Positions 21,690 to 21,927 of a stretch of DNA of 21,927 nucleotides are shown piece by piece. Below the pieces are notes generated by a model. It saw only the letters and a program-made list of their open reading frames with translations. It ran no database searches and was not told the origin of the DNA. The stretch's first letter is position 1, and each line of letters opens with the position of its first letter. The translations under genes were made by a program, and so were the position numbers. Source of the DNA: JBPCRW01 sp050996405. Its GTDB lineage: Bacteria; Acidobacteriota; Blastocatellia; Pyrinomonadales; Pyrinomonadaceae. The stretch spans positions 1-21,927 of the forward strand of contig JBPCRW010000026.1 in NCBI GenBank assembly GCA_050996405.1, read 5' to 3'.

Positions 21690-21927
21690 CTACTGATTAA
21701 TTAATTGACGCAAAACATACGGCAGAATTCCGCCGTGCCTGTAATAATCGATTTCAATCGGCGTGTCAATTCGCAAAATCAGAGTCGCGTCTTTCCAACT
21801 GTCGTCGGCGCGCGTAATCCGCAAAGTGACTTCATGACGCGGTTTAACTTCATTTTCAAGCCCGATTAAATCAAAAGTTTCCGTGCCGTCGAGTTCCAGC
21901 GATTGCACGCTTTCGCCTTCTTTAAAC
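21690..21927 (-). CDS. acnA: Aconitate hydratase, C-terminal end
   Basis: Only the last 78 codons are in the window, and the frame runs off the right edge (FKEG at the edge). The sequence SLELDGTETFDLIGLENEVKPR, then the strand ending LILRIDTPIEIDYYRHGGILPYVLRQLI, is the signature C-terminus of AcnA/IRP-type aconitases, including the swivel-domain RIDT segment. Aconitase interconverts citrate and isocitrate in the TCA cycle with a 4Fe-4S cluster, whose ligands lie outside this window. The gene ends 17 bases before the shared terminator. Confidence 0.93.
   Translation of the reverse strand, partial: FKEGESVQSLELDGTETFDLIGLENEVKPRHEVTLRITRADDSWKDATLILRIDTPIEIDYYRHGGILPYVLRQLINQ

Noticed and set aside
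1..21927. tRNA, rRNA, IS transposase, phage or plasmid genes
   Set aside because: None was seen on reading either strand; all large frames are accounted for by chromosomal-type genes.

Overview
The window reads as chromosomal DNA from a free-living, Gram-negative-type bacterium. My best guess is Acidobacteriota, class Blastocatellia (Pyrinomonadaceae-like). This rests on recalled similarity of several hypothetical proteins (the truncated 1626-2075 family, the 18590-19522 protein, the 16236 DUF4388 protein) to that group, on the balanced to slightly AT-rich base composition, and on frequent genes without Shine-Dalgarno sites. No phage, plasmid, IS transposase, CRISPR array, rRNA or tRNA gene was found.

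Layout. 1-1295: 3' end of a class III PLP aminotransferase with a terminator, then a small lipoprotein. 1296-2603: gene-poor and worn, with a cluster of short palindromic repeats, a 5'-truncated pseudogene, a tiny zinc-ribbon protein and a possible frame remnant. 2604-9452: a long leftward run of ten genes, in transcription order: Ogg2-type 8-oxoguanine glycosylase, exported TPR/tandem-retropepsin protease, PIN toxin, small antitoxin-like protein, unknown 258-aa protein, membrane-anchored lytic transglycosylase, amidohydrolase (SAH or aminodeoxyfutalosine deaminase type) and exported PrcB-like protein, ending in a terminator. 9453-13051: rightward dacB-type D-Ala-D-Ala carboxypeptidase with its own promoter and terminator, then murJ. 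13052-15886: leftward ligA and a GNAT acetyltransferase. 16236-19522: rightward DUF4388/J-domain/TPR protein, HD-GYP-like phosphohydrolase and a degenerate methyltransferase-like protein. 19589-20940: leftward double zinc-ribbon protein and class II histone-deacetylase-like hydrolase. 21133-21927: rightward exported Gly/Asn/Tyr-rich protein facing the 3' end of aconitase, with a strong shared terminator between them.

Functional themes are envelope and peptidoglycan work (lytic transglycosylase, DacB, MurJ, exported protease), DNA repair (Ogg2, LigA) and signalling or regulation (DUF4388, J-domain, HD-GYP).

The most striking non-gene signal is a set of tracts with a strict 7-bp period (4964-4991, 5550-5626, 6613-6654, 7122-7191, 18560-18587, 19924-20007). 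Tract sequences differ, but nearly all heptads carry a GT dinucleotide at a fixed phase. They fill gene junctions almost exactly, some as converging inverted arrays, and they abut or overlap start and stop codons. Two other dispersed palindromic repeat families (1369-1531; 11251-11345 with 15991-16144) are also present. The heptad family is the best candidate here for an undescribed genome element.
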